A stretch of DNA of 64,000 nt from Tigriopus japonicus (lineage: Eukaryota; Arthropoda; Copepoda; Harpacticoida; Harpacticidae), in assembly GCA_010645155.1 (NCBI GenBank), contig JAAGOF010000128.1, positions 248,179 through 312,178 of the forward strand. Direction: 5' to 3'. Positions 22,401 to 34,674 of the stretch are shown one piece after another. Position 1 is the first letter of the stretch, and each line of letters opens with the position of its first letter. The translations under genes were made by a program, and so were the position numbers. The notes below the pieces were generated by a model. The model saw only the letters and a program-made list of their open reading frames with translations. It was not told the origin of the DNA and made no database searches.

Positions 22401-22925
22401 AACATTCCACTTCAAAATACGTTGGTTGGCAGCTATGTACAGTAACTACAAAAATCTGACAAAAATCTTAAAAGAAACGCTCCTTTCTCCTTCATTTCAT
22501 TAAGAAAGATGTTTTGCATGAATGTTAACGTGATATGTACATATGCACCGTAGAGAGAAAATTGGAACTGCTGGATATTGGGCCGTACACGGTCGATGGA
22601 AAAGGCTGTCCTTTTCCATCAAGGCAAGACCAAAAAACGTCTCAGCTTGAGAAGTGGTGACATGGGACCGTTTCAAACGGTGACAGATGGTCAGTGAAAA
22701 ATGTGAAAGGCTGAAAGTGCATACGATTATACTAAGTATCCAAAGCAAGTGCCCAAAAAATATGGGAGTCATCATAGACCTCTAACCCAAAATCATTTCA
22801 AACTTAAGTTCAGTTATATTGGTGTTATATATGCGTAGGATTGGCCATTTAAAAAGGTTCGATCTGTCACAAGACGAATGATATTGCAAGAACACTTTAA
22901 ATGTGGACTTTAAGCCAAAGAACTA
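19406..22925. other. Gene-less AT-rich DNA
   Basis: No supported gene. Around 21380-21720 a stretch with repeated CGGGATTTT/ATCCCGGG words may be a degenerate element, ends not defined. Confidence 0.35.
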
Positions 22926-22929
22926 GCAT

Positions 22930-23210
22930 CGTAGTCTTTTGGACCAATCAATCAATCAATCGAGTTTGCCATGAAGAATACACATTTCAATTTTACATTC
23001 AATTGAACAAAACATATGCTATCAAACCGACACACGACAATGAGCTGAACTGGTTCCCTACTGTTGTTTTTACTCAAATCAAAGAGGGCGAGCTCATTCA
23101 TTTTATGCTCTATAGATTATATGGCTTCGAAAAGGCAAAACTTTTCACTCTGACATTCGATTGAGCTGAAACTTGAATTACATTCTCATCTGCAGATCTG
23201 TACTATCTTT
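22930..23210. mobile_element. Degenerate CAAGAAG-family MITE fragment
   Basis: GAGGGCGAGCTCATTCATTT...ATGCTCTATAGA, then AAAAGGCAAAACTTTTCACT and TCGATTGAGCTGAAACTTGA, matches the right half of the family consensus at 10585-10690. Outer ends are lost. Confidence 0.55.
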
Positions 23211-26024
23211 TTATTTCTACTGGATTTCAAAATTTTTGCCGCTAAACTTATCCAGAAAAACACAGTGGTCCATGTTGGTTTACTTTCACTTGAGTTTTCA
23301 GTCTTCCGTTGAAGGTCATGGAAATTTGATATCCTTGCCAACTCTTGGCGTTGCCAAAACTCTATTGTAGAAATATGTCTTATTGCGATCAAATAGAAGG
23401 TTTTCGTTGTCATTACGTTCACTACTCTGGTTTTAGCATCAGGATACATTCGGACAAAAAGAACAATACTGAGCCCTGAGTTTTTATTTCGCTTGAGTTT
23501 GATGAAATGAATCTTAACGCTTGTGATCAGAATTGATAGGAAAATGCTCAACGTGGTACTTTTAATTAAACTATCAAATAGTATGCACAAGGTATTTTCA
23601 AATTACTGTAAAATGTTTCTGTTGCTTGGGCAAATATCCACGAGGATGACAAAAAACATTTACTCCTAAAAGTTGAGGCCAAGGGGGCCTAAAAGCTACC
23701 AGGAAAATGATCCTCAAGGCTGAAGGAAAATGGGATTTTAGACATGCTTGATAAAACTGATGTCTCTACAGTCCTAGGGATCTTTTTCTGCAAGATGTCT
23801 ACCACACGAATGCCAGTTCTAATAAATAAGAACAGAATGACCCTGTGTACGTACAGTAGTTTGTAGTCAACAATCATGTAAATTCTGTGCCGGGGCAATC
23901 CGTTTTATGACCAACTAAATCACACAAGTACCAGCCCACTTTTTTATTGCTTTCAAAAGCTCGTGTGAGCTTGAGTTTTTACTATCTTTGTCATTTAATG
24001 ATCTTTTGAGTCGTATGAGGTATGAATTTTGGGGTTAAGACATATGTTAGCAATGTAGCGAAATGTATATTATTGAAATTAGACTTGATTGCATATATTG
24101 TATTTAATGAAAAAAATAATCGGATCGTAGAATGGTAGTTTAAGCATGACCAAACCGTCTAAAAACAGCGTTGCAAATGAATGGTTAGCTGCTATTCATC
24201 ACTACGTCTACCAGACGCTCGTAGTGCATAAGATGTGGCACTTAATCAATCTTAATGAAAGTGTGGTCCTTACTATGCTCTTGGACTCTTGAGTGTCCAA
24301 TGCATTGAATCTTCATTGGAGTTGTACCACTTTATTCCACTCTTGTTCTGTTTCCTTCTTCGTTCTTGCAGGGTGAGGAGAAGAAAATATGGCAGGTGCT
24401 TTTCCTTTATGATATTTTTTGACTTCATCTTTATCGAACATGTTTTTGCATATCAATATTCATCAATATTCTATTTGTAAAAAAATCCACTTAACTAAAA
24501 ATAAATACTATCTAAAATATATATTGCTAAGAATTTGCTTGAAGTGCTCAAATTCCTTTTTAACACAACTTCTTTGCCGTCAACATGACATTGAACAAAG
24601 CAAATGTCTTGAACCATACATTAAAACAGATCTATTCAAAATAATAATCATCCGTCAATCTTTTAAAATGAGTGTCAAATCTATCATTTTTGCTCATTTC
24701 CAAAGACTTCCATGTCACTTTTAGTACCCAAAATGAAACGAACTTGTTTCCCAAATATAATTGACTAGAAATACCAATGAACATTGGAACAACAGTGGAG
24801 CACATTTATTCATGACAATGTGCATGACAAAAGGATAAAATCCAGAGTTGAGTTTATCCCAAATCAAAAGTGCACCGAACCCTGCATAGTACAAGGCACG
24901 TCCCAACAAAGATCGAGACGCAAGTCTTAACTTACCAACGAACAAGTCCCCTATGTTATTTGCTATGGCCGTTTCATTGAAGAAGAAGGAAAGGAGAATA
25001 CTGATCCCTCGTGGTTCGTCTCCATTCAAGGTCCAACGTGAGTGGATTAGACCAGGGACAATGGCCTCTGATGCATACCGAATCTCACATAGATACTATC
25101 TTTTGTTTGCTAACTTTGCTTTTTATTTAATAGTGACACTTGCTCTTCCACCGAAATCAATTGTGATGCAATCTTGGGAACATATTTTTCTAGATCTTTG
25201 CTATCCTCAAACTTGTCCTACTTTAACCCTCACTTTCAAACGGGATCACCTTTAAAAGCTGACAAGAGCTTTTCGACTTTCCTCAGGTCAAAAATGTCGG
25301 GTCTCAATTAAAGTAAGGTATTCTTGTTTTGGCCACATTCAGTGGGCAGACTGAAATGGGGAATTTTTTAGGTCTCAACTTAGACAGGGCGGAAATTATT
25401 ACCCATGAAGTGCAACACCATCAGCAATTGCATCTACAAAACATTCCAATCGACAGATTTGTCACCCTTCAGAACTTGACCCTTTAATGGATTAATTTGG
25501 GTAAAATTCTGCCAAAAAGCAGGAAAATTTCTTCAGGAAAAGACACTCTTTCATGAGTCACTCAAACTTTCCAGGTCCATTTCGACCAATTTAACGAAAA
25601 ACGTATGGGCAAAGAAATTGGAAAAATCGTCTTCCTGATGGATTGCTTTCGTCTTGGTCATTACTGAACTCACAGAATCCAAGAGCAGCTTTAAGATGGA
25701 TTGGGATTGAGAAACAAAAAAACGAAGATGTTTTCGTTTTCAGTGGCCTTTTTTCACTTTTAATTGGTGTCTTGGGTTTGAAAGGAAAACAATCTGTTCC
25801 ACGCTTCTTTTAAGTCTATGATAACTAGTGATAAGCTGGATACTCAATTGAAGTCATAGCAAAGCCAAGGAATTTTCTCGGTGCTCAAGCGTGCTAGAGG
25901 AATGAATGGGAACGTCCCTACGGACCCAAGATTAATGATTGGAGAGGAAAATATTAATGCTTGGTTGGAACCTCGTATTGAAAGTACTCAAAGCTGCAAG
26001 AAGTTGCACAACGGTCGTTTGGAA
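23211..26024. other. Gene-less AT-rich DNA
   Basis: No supported gene or bounded repeat found. Confidence 0.35.
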
Positions 26025-26432
26025 CAAGAACCTCTAAATTTCTCTGGACTGGGAGGCTGGCGATTTTCATTGGGAACAAATCAATTAAGTTCTTCTGCAA
26101 ATGAGACAATACATATGTTGGATAGATAACGTATTTCAATTTTCAGATTATTCGAACGTCTGAGGGAAAAGTTATGCTCTCTCAAAGCTCAGTGCAAATC
26201 CTACTTAAAATGAATAAGCTAGCCCTCTTCTGGGAATTATTTACCACAAAAGGGCAAGCTCAGCCATTCTGCGCTCTCTTCAGTTTTTAGCCTTGTGAAG
26301 GTGTAACTTTTCGCATCGACATTTAATTGAGCTGAAGAATGAAATAATTAATATACTTTGTGTTGACATTTATATGTTAAGCCTATCCATTATTTTAACA
26401 AATTGTTTATTTCCAAGTGATCAAGTTTCTTG
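26025..26432. mobile_element. Degenerate CAAGAAG-family MITE
   Basis: Left end CAAGAACC, then GACTGGGAGGCTGGCG, the TTCTTCTGCAAATGAGAC block and the central CACAAAAGGGCAAGCTC hairpin arm are recognisable. The right third is eroded and no target duplication remains. Confidence 0.6.
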
Positions 26433-29400
26433 TCGTGATAGTAGAAAAACTGCATCATAAATATATCCCAATCTCCTCTTAATTTCTTTCACGTCCACTG
26501 AAACCACTCTAGTCAACTCACTTATGATATCACAATATGTTTCTTGTATTGTAACGTTTTTAACATTTGAGATGTCACCACTACGTATAAGATTTTTGGT
26601 AACATAAACACATTTATTTACCTTTTTTGCACTTTTTGCCTTTTTTGCACGATTTTTTGACGAATTCGGCCTAAAGTGAACAAACTGTTGAGAGTTTGCT
26701 ATTTCTTTTTTGGAAATATTTTTTTTCAAATTTGAAAACTAAATCTGATTTTGCAGCTCCCAGAAAAGGCTAGCATGGTATTGATTACTACTACTTCAAT
26801 ATCTAAATTTTGCTCTTCAAGATTAAAAAATAACAAGCAGATGAGAAGAAAGTATCTGAAGCTTTTTGTTTCAGAAATTTCAGTTTTTTCTGCGATTTTT
26901 TTAAGTTCTATTTGTGCCTTTTTTGTTTTTATTTGCGCTTTTGACCTTTTTTTGCATTTTATTTTACGATTTTGGGCTGATTTTTGTGCAACTTTTGGTA
27001 ACCAAAAGCTTCTTTCGATTTGCCCTTTTTGCCCATCCCTAATGATAACACATATATTTTTGTTGGTATACAACCTGACATGACCTATGGTCGCAATAAA
27101 CGTATAAGTATAAATAAATGAATAAAGGTACTCAACACGAGCAAGGACCCATTTGTAGACAAACGCTATCAGTACTGGACAAACGATTCTCAGAGATGGT
27201 CTCGTCGTCCAGAAGTTTCAGTTGTTTTTGCTTGGAGAAAACCATCTTTATAGAGTATCTTTCTCTCTGATGCCTCGTAAATCATCATCCATACCACAGA
27301 CCGCTAAAAGAAAGAGAGAGAGACACATGCCCAATCCTGAGATGGTTTGAAGAAAATCATTTAAACCCCTGGAAAAGGAACTTAAAAGTAAGCACGAACA
27401 TGTTTTTTAGTGAATTCCTGTCGAACCGACATATTTTGATTTCAAGGTTGTACCCTGTGAGTTTGGGCTGGAGATGGAACGAAAAAGTTTCGTGGAAAAA
27501 TCGCTTTCATTTTGACTAACCCACGGATTTCTGAAGTCTGCTAAATTGAACACTACCAAACAAGATCAAGTCGATTTAGCGCATAAGGAAAAATATCTGC
27601 TCACAGTGTAGAAATCTCGCCTGAAACTAAGGGCAATAAGCCTTAAAAAGGATGAAGATAAAATTCAAAGTTCTTTACAATGTGCAAAAATCTAAAACTA
27701 TTTGATATAGTATATGTCTTTTTAGATGTTGAATTGAGCAATTAAAACAATCGCAACTTTTGGTTCGTCAAACGTTTTGACTTCGTATATAATAATACCA
27801 GAATATGTAAATTAGTGTTCCAACATACCCTTGTTGAGGCCTATTTTAAGGCCTCTCTTTCCATCAATGGAGCGTTTAAAACTAGTTTTGGCACAACTAA
27901 AACGAAACATTTGGCAATTACTGCACGCACTTAGGTAGGTGGCAAAGCAATTTGTTGTTGTTGGTTCCTTACTTTCTCCTCAATTACAGACTTCAGAGGT
28001 TTTAAGAGGTGCCAGACTAGAAACAAAACCATAAGTCTTCTTGGTCTTGCTTGCCATTCTTCTTCTTGACCTTTTGTACTATGAAAGCGTGTTAAAGCCA
28101 AGGACTCCTGAATGGGGGACTCGTATCATATGGTTGAGAAACGTAATGTCATACCTAGATTGGCTAAAATCATTTTGCCTTTTTTTCAAATATCATGAAA
28201 TATGCGTCAATTTTCGTTTTTGAAATTTATTAAACTTTTGAGTCAAAAGTCATGCCTCTCAAAGTGTAGTACAAAAGACGGCATAAAGTAATTGAGCTAG
28301 CCCTTGTCAGGTAAACTTTCAAAAGGTAGAGCTCATTCGGTTTCAATACGATTAAATTAAGTTTTGAGAAGGAGCAACTCTCCATTCCTAAGTTTTCTTG
28401 AACTGCAAATTATGATATCTAAGTCTTCATATATCTCTTGCGTTTTTCAAAGAAGAACACAATCAATTAATCATCATCTATAAATAACATTTTCATTGTC
28501 AAAAGTTCTTGCCGTCCGTGCTTTAGGTGTTCATATTAAGTCATATGCCTTCCAACCTTGTTCCATTTGGTGCACTCGGATAGTTACCCATTTATCTCCC
28601 TTAATAAGCACATTAGGAGACTTACAGGTTGTCTACTCGCAAAAGAAGACGACCCATTTACAAAAACCACAGACCAAGCCCCAGATTCTTCACTTCTAGC
28701 TAAGCAGGCAGACCACTGTAACAGTACTTAGATCTTTGACCTCTAGATGACTCTGCCTGTATTTTTGGATTGACTCTGAGAATCAAACTTCATTGCGTTA
28801 AAAATAAATGAATAAGCGCTCTCTATGACGTGCCTTATGAAACAATTAGTTTTAAGTGTGTTGTTAGGTAATCCCTTGCAGAGGGCTTTTTTGGTGACGT
28901 CAGAAATGAGACATCTATATTTTAATCTGTGCTTGAGCTTTCTGTTCATACCGTGTTTCCAATTAAGTTTGACAACTTGAGCTTGGATTTAGGTTTGTAC
29001 TTCACAAATGAGAACTGTTAGACCCAAAGTTCTTTGGTTTCTATTATACTCCTTCAAATGGGGGAGAACCACAGAAATTAATATGGTCAAAAGAATCTTT
29101 CGTATTTGAGAGAAGGAAAAAGATTGTTTTACCGTCAGCGTTTATTTATTTCTACAGAGTGTTCATGGATCACGAGAAACGAGTTTTTTACTTAATTCAT
29201 TTAAAATACTGTAGGACTTATCTGCTTTTGTTTTTTGCAAGATTATTTAAATGTGAACTAAAAGATTGGTCACTCGGGTTAGGTCAGTGCAGATTTGCTT
29301 TTAGCTCAATGTAGATTTCATTAAAACATCCGCAGAGTTTAACTTCGTATTTCATTTCCCGCAACCATTGAATATCTGACTATTTCCCACGAGCATTTCA

Positions 29401-29907
29401 CTCCAAGAAACCAAATCTCTTCAAAACTAATCTGCAATGCAGTGGCTCTTGGCAGATGAGCTCGCTATCTCAATTTCGAAAAAATCATGCAGGTCTTTTT
29501 AAGGTTCCAATGGTTTCTATCCAAGGCTGATGCTGATCTCAAAGTGTTTGCCAAACTTTGTTTTTAATTTTCATCCGAGGAATACAAACCATTCAATTTG
29601 AAACATTTCGCTTTCAGTTTTGAGTGACAAAATCAATATCAGTCAAGGTTTTCAATTATTCAGATTAGTGCCTGCATTATTTACAGACATACGTACGTGG
29701 TGTTTAGGTGATAATGAGTGTTAAGCTGACAGAGCTTTCATTCAGTTTTGACTTCAGTCATCCAATGTACTGATACATTGGTTTTCAACCAACGCCCAAA
29801 TATTTGGACATCGACCGTCTTCAACGAAGGATTTGAGGTTTGAGCCTCGCCCGCCTAGCAAAAACAACCTACCATCAAATCAGCCAGATTTTTATGATAG
29901 GCAATGT
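26433..29907. other. Gene-less AT-rich DNA with a possible hAT-type terminus
   Basis: The 26.45-27.05 kb part is dominated by TTTTTGCAC/GCACTTTTTGC words and ends near 27040 in GCCCATCCCTAA, like a hAT terminus read inward; the matching left end is not identified. A possible degenerate CAAGAAG fragment lies at about 28260-28400. No gene is supported. Confidence 0.35.
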
Positions 29908-31303
29908 CAATATCGTTCGTTTGGCTCACTCCCCACTACATAACAAAAGTCGACGTATTTCATGTGACTTGCTAATTGATTTCCGCCTTCGCTCAACGTT
30001 GCTCATTGTTGTGCGAGCTTGAAATTGAAATTGAACGCGAAAAAAGCCGATCAAAAGCAATTGACTCTCACAACACGGGCGGTATTGAAGGCCAAGAAAA
30101 AGACAACAGGGCAGTAATGAAGGCCAAAAAAGAGCAGCCGCGGGCACTCTTGAAGGTCGGAAAATCGTATCGGGCAATAATGAAGGTCGGAAAAAGGCGA
30201 CGCGCAGTCTCGAATTCTGATTCCGAAGAAAGCAAGACGAGAATGACGACGTTCACAAACCGGTTTATGAGCTGAGTCAACCACAAGAACAAAACTTGAA
30301 AATACGTTGCCGTCTCAATTTTTACGAAGTATTCAAGAGTTAAACAAAATCATCCCACAGCAACACTTTTCTTGCACAATCTATAGTGACTCAAAACATT
30401 CTTAACTTTCAAACTATGAAATTGAACCAATCTGTTCTGTAAATCTAATTGGGATTTTTAAGCAAGATTCCTAACCAAAATTTGGAAGTACGAGTTAAAT
30501 TGAAAATCTAAAAAGGAGACTTTGTGCACTTCCAAAGACCTGACACTTGCCAAATACTTGTTTTTGGTCTTGAAAGAACATTTTAGAATGTTGAAAATCA
30601 AAAGTCTTATTTTCAAAAACTTAATATTACAAGGTACGTACTCCTTACATTGTATTTGTTTGATTTGTAAGTTGGTTTCAAATCCGTGTAGAAAAGCTGA
30701 TTCATCCATCCGATGCAAACATCATTCTTGCCTCTAAATTGAAAAATCGAAATATGCGCAAATTGATTTCTCTCGATCACATCAATATGACCAAGCACTC
30801 GTCATTTATCATAAAATTGTTCGATTTAAGATTTACTTTAAAAAATGTTTATTAATAGTTGTACAGACATCTTTCATGTGTCGTGAAACCCTGATCTAAT
30901 TGCTTCACAACATTTGAAATTGAAGTATGATAATGTCCTAATGATCCATGTGCCCCCGTGTTTTTAATCCATTGCAAAACAATCAAAATCTTTCGAGTAA
31001 TCTTTCGTGCCAGCTCCCTTCCCAAATGCCGCTTTGTTCAAGAGCCGGCTAGACTGCCCTTGATTTAAACCAAATAGTCACTTACCTGATACAGTTGCTT
31101 GTGCTTTCAAAAACTATTAATCTCACATGAAAACCTGAACAGTCCATCCCCCGCTCACACAGACGTTGCTTCAAGACTGACAATCAGCTAACCAGTAACA
31201 AATAACATGTACCAGTGTGACGATTACAGTGCATTTTAAGGGGACCAACCCATTTATTGATAGTCCTTTAAGTCTACATGAGTGAGCCAAACGAACGATA
31301 TTG
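29908..31303. mobile_element. 1.4-kb DNA element with perfect 24-bp terminal inverted repeats
   Basis: The first 24 bases (CAATATCGTTCGTTTGG...) recur exactly inverted at 31280-31303. No clear target duplication (CAATGT and CAATAC flank). The interior has a short basic repeat ORF near the left end but no transposase that I recognise. Superfamily unknown. Confidence 0.6.
30077..30202 (+). repeat. Four tandem units of about 31 bp encoding a basic peptide repeat
   Basis: Units start at about 30077, 30109, 30142 and 30172 with GGGC..T...TGAAGG. On + they translate as RAVMKAKKEQP, RALLKVGKSY, RAIMKVGKRR, followed by RAVSNSDSEES. The frame is open from about 29976 to 30275 but begins without an ATG, so a gene is not claimed. 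Confidence 0.5.
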
Positions 31304-31305
31304 TC

Positions 31306-31489
31306 AATACCCCGAGTTTGAGAACGTCGAATTCAAGATCTAAGTGAAGACGGCTTCCGCTCTCGAGCTCGTCTTTCGGGTGACCAGTTCTCGGGCTAAA
31401 GCCCTCGAACTGGTCACCCTTCAGACGAGCTCTTGAGCGGGCCGTCTTCGCTTAGATCTTGAATTCGACGTTCTCAAACTCGGGGTATT
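31306..31489. repeat. 184-bp near-perfect palindrome
   Basis: Two arms of about 91 bp, roughly 90 percent identical, meet at GGGCTAAAGCCC (centre 31397/31398), outer ends AATACCCCGAG...CTCGGGGTATT. It is GC-richer than its surroundings, has essentially no loop, and starts 2 bp after the end of the 29908-31303 element. Confidence 0.85.
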
Positions 31490-31560
31490 CACTCAAGTTC
31501 ATTAGCAAAGTGGTTCTCCGTAAGTGGATGTGGATTAACGTCTATAATTTGAGAAACGTC

Positions 31561-31625
31561 AGGGGGGAGAATCGAACCCAGGACCCGTCGTGGGAATAGA
31601 CTGCGCTCACCACGACTCCTCTCTT
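31561..31625 (-). repeat. tRNA-like (SINE-head-like) sequence
   Basis: On - it reads GTGGTGAGCGCAGTC (A-box-like), then CCCACGAC and GGGTTCGATTCTC (B-box-like), resembling tRNA-derived SINE heads. The T-stem and acceptor stem do not pair well, so it is not a functional tRNA. Confidence 0.4.
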
Positions 31626-31676
31626 TATGAGTTTTCGAAATGTTAGGTTTCACTGCTTAAAAGAAGGTAATGAATG

Positions 31677-32043
31677 GGGCCACCAAATTTTGCTTAAAAA
31701 GGTGTAAAAATGTAGTATTTTGTGAAATTATTATGAGATATAAAGTAACGAAATCTGATTTTTTGGCAATTTTAATAGCTTTTTCTCATTAATTGCAAAA
31801 GAAACTGACCTTTTCTAATACTCCCATCATCTGTAAGTCTTACTTCATAGCTTCGGATAATTGATAAACAAAATTCATATTGTTACAATTGTAATAAATC
31901 CCTTCTGCGTCTTTTCTTATTTGATTTTGCAAATCTTTTTCGATATATTTCTGAGGGAAAAAAGCAATTTCCCTCAATTTTTGAAGTAGTCTCAATTGTA
32001 TAATTACATTAAAATTTATTATATTTAAGTATCTGGTGGCCTT
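31677..32043. mobile_element. Second, shorter CAGGGCCACCA-family hAT-like MITE
   Basis: Ends TGGGGCCACCAAATTTT and TATCTGGTGGCCTTA match those of the 18399-18970 element, and both carry GTAACRAAATCKGATTTTTT inside. Target duplication not recognisable. Related sequence continues to about 32270. Confidence 0.55.
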
Positions 32044-33578
32044 AATATAGTGTTAGCTTCTTTACTAACTTTGATTTTGACTGATGAACTAACTTTTTTT
32101 TTCCAGAAAATGTTAAACGAAACAAGTAAGCAATTTTCTCACACTTTTATGTAAAATTTCCTCCATTTTTGTATTGTTGGAAAATATTGAAGATTTTTGT
32201 AATTTTGCAAAATATTGAAGGTTTTTGTAGTTTTGGAAATTTTTGTAATTTTGAATTTTGCCTTCTGAATTTCTGTTTCAGTTTTTGGGTCTAATTTTTT
32301 CCGGTCTTGATTTAAAATGAAAATATTAAAAGCACTCAAGTGAAGTTAAATCAATATATGAAATTTTAAGCATTGAGTGACAAAAGAGGTCGAATCTCTC
32401 TCAATTTATAGGGAACATAGTAAATGGTTAAATTAGTTTCACCTAAAACACTCACTTTCAACAATTACCAGACAATTCTGAGGCCCTGCTTTGGAGCTAA
32501 AAAGGGTCAAGTTTTTGGAAAGTTGCTCTTAAATGGAAAGTTGCTCCTAAATACCTCTCCAAACTTGTTCCGAACTAGATTCCAAGAGGAGAAGGGTGTG
32601 TGGATTCTCATTTGATTTTGACAGCTCGATCTTATCCAGGGATTAGTTTTCCCTTCAAGAGGATTGTTCCATCTAGGTTATGGGACGAACGGATTAGACA
32701 TAGACCCATTACAGTGCCCTTTAAGAAGTTCCATATCATCACTTCCTTAGAAAGTTTTCTATTGCCATGCAATATTCTACGCGTACAATATTACTCGGTA
32801 ATGTCCTTCCTGTATTTAGCTCTTGGAACTGGAAATCGTTGCCTCCACACATTAAGCTCTATTCCTGTCGACACGTTGAGTTTTCCATTCCATTCCAGAG
32901 GCTAGTTCGATATTTGTCTATTGGAAATGTGAGTTGAGCCCAAACAGGCCCAAACATGTCCGTCAACATGGGAACGAGGCTTATCGATAGACTGGCCCAT
33001 TTTATACAGCCCTTTATTGGCTAGTTTTATTTGAGCAATGAATTGTTCACTAGGTTTGGGCAAAGCCATTTGCTGTTTCCGTTTCACAAATGGTGCCAAA
33101 GTAAATGAACGACTTTTTTCCGAGTTGAGAACAATTTTGCAAAGGAATAGATTAATCACATGAGTACCAGAATAAAAAAGAGTTTGTGAAAAATGACTTT
33201 TAAAGGTTATGCACGATGCAAAATTGAGGAAATATTGAAGCAAAACACATTTTGATAAAAAGAGTTTTGCAAAGCATGCCCAAAATAATTGTCATTTAGC
33301 CGTAAAAGAAAGGGAAAGCTTAACTTAGTTTTTTCCTTCTTTGTACTCCCTATTCAACTTTTTATGGAAATATTTTTTAACCAAACGAATCGGTGTAAAA
33401 AAGTTGCCAAAGGTGAGAGCACAAGAAGTCCAGAGTCCCAACAATCTTTAGCACATGCACATTCAAACCAAGTGTTGAAATGAGTGTCTTGTATCAAGTT
33501 CATTTATAGAAGCTTAAATTTCCGTCGCTAGATGGAGACAAAACACAAGCAAAGTCTTTTGAGGCTGGACGGGGTGTG
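32044..33578. other. Gene-less AT-rich DNA
   Basis: Beyond 32270 no gene or bounded repeat is supported. Confidence 0.35.
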
Positions 33579-33586
33579 GTAAATAG

Positions 33587-34666
33587 TAGAGCTCTATATT
33601 TGAAAGAGTACAATCATATCCAACGCCATCTAGTTGATTTGGCTCACAACTGCTCGCCGATCCCAAAACAATGCAAAAGTACCCTCTAAGCTGAACAACT
33701 TTTCCAAAATATGAGAACAAGGTAACAACTTTTGAGAAAGTAAAGGGCCTAGAACCTTAATGAAGGGGTCCAAAATGACCTATTAGTGTGTTTCAAATGA
33801 TTCAAAGCTGAATTACTTGTAAAATTAAGTTTAAAACCTAAAAGACCAAGAGAAAAATGAATATCTCACCCCTCACTCTGATCAATGCTTTTCAGAGAAA
33901 ACGTTCGCAATCAGGGCTCCTACCCTAAAAATGTGTCAATTAGAATATTGATAGAGAGGAGAATGTTGAGTTTTCCTTTCTTCACCTTTCAACCCTGAAA
34001 TCTTGAGTCAAGTCCTCCTTGTTTGTTCACTGGGCTCTGTGTGGAGAGCGAGAGAGAGAGAGAAAGCTGGCCCGGCCCAGCAATCCTATCTGTTCCCTTC
34101 TTAACAAGTGCCAGTGGGCAAGCTGGGCAAGCCATCTGAAGCTAGCAAGCATTTGACTGGAATCCCCTGCTGGCCACCATCAGCTACTCCTGTGATCTTG
34201 CATCTAGGTGGGCAAGTTTAAATTGCAGTCAGGGGTGAAGTCAAGAGAGGAAGAAAATTCCCTGTGCTCTTTCTCAGCAATGACCATGACAGCCAAGCAC
34301 AAGAGGGAAGAGAATTCAGCAGCCCTGCAATTTCATTTCCAATCACATTGTTGCCATCACCACTTGCATCAATATGTCCAAGGGGATAGATTTTCTTTCT
34401 CTTAATGTCTTTTAAAGTATTAAACCTAATTTTACAAGTAATGCAATCTTAACTCATTTGAAACACACTAACAGTTCATTTTGGACCCCTTCATAAGGGT
34501 TCTAGGCCCCTTAGTTTCTCAAAAATTGCTATCTTGGTCTCATATTTTGGAAAATTTGTTCAGCTTAGAGGGTACTCGTGCATCCTTTGGGAACGGCGAG
34601 CAGTTGCGAGCAGAATGAACTAGATGGCGTTGGATATGATTGTACTCTTTCAAATATAGAGCTCTA
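33587..34666. mobile_element. 1080-bp hAT-like element with long (about 260-bp) inverted repeats
   Basis: Ends TAGAGCTCTATATTTGAAAG inverted at both sides; similarity of the arms extends inward to about 33850 and 34405. Exact 8-bp duplication GTAAATAG at 33579-33586 and 34667-34674. The centre contains a GA-rich microsatellite and no transposase. Confidence 0.85.
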
Positions 34667-34674
34667 GTAAATAG

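Noticed and set aside
26726..27073. 115-codon lysine-rich frame on -
   Set aside because: Composed of Lys/Gln/Ile runs from repeated TTTTTGC words of a hAT-like subterminal region.
31561..31625. Functional tRNA gene
   Set aside because: A/B-box-like words are present but T and acceptor stems do not pair.
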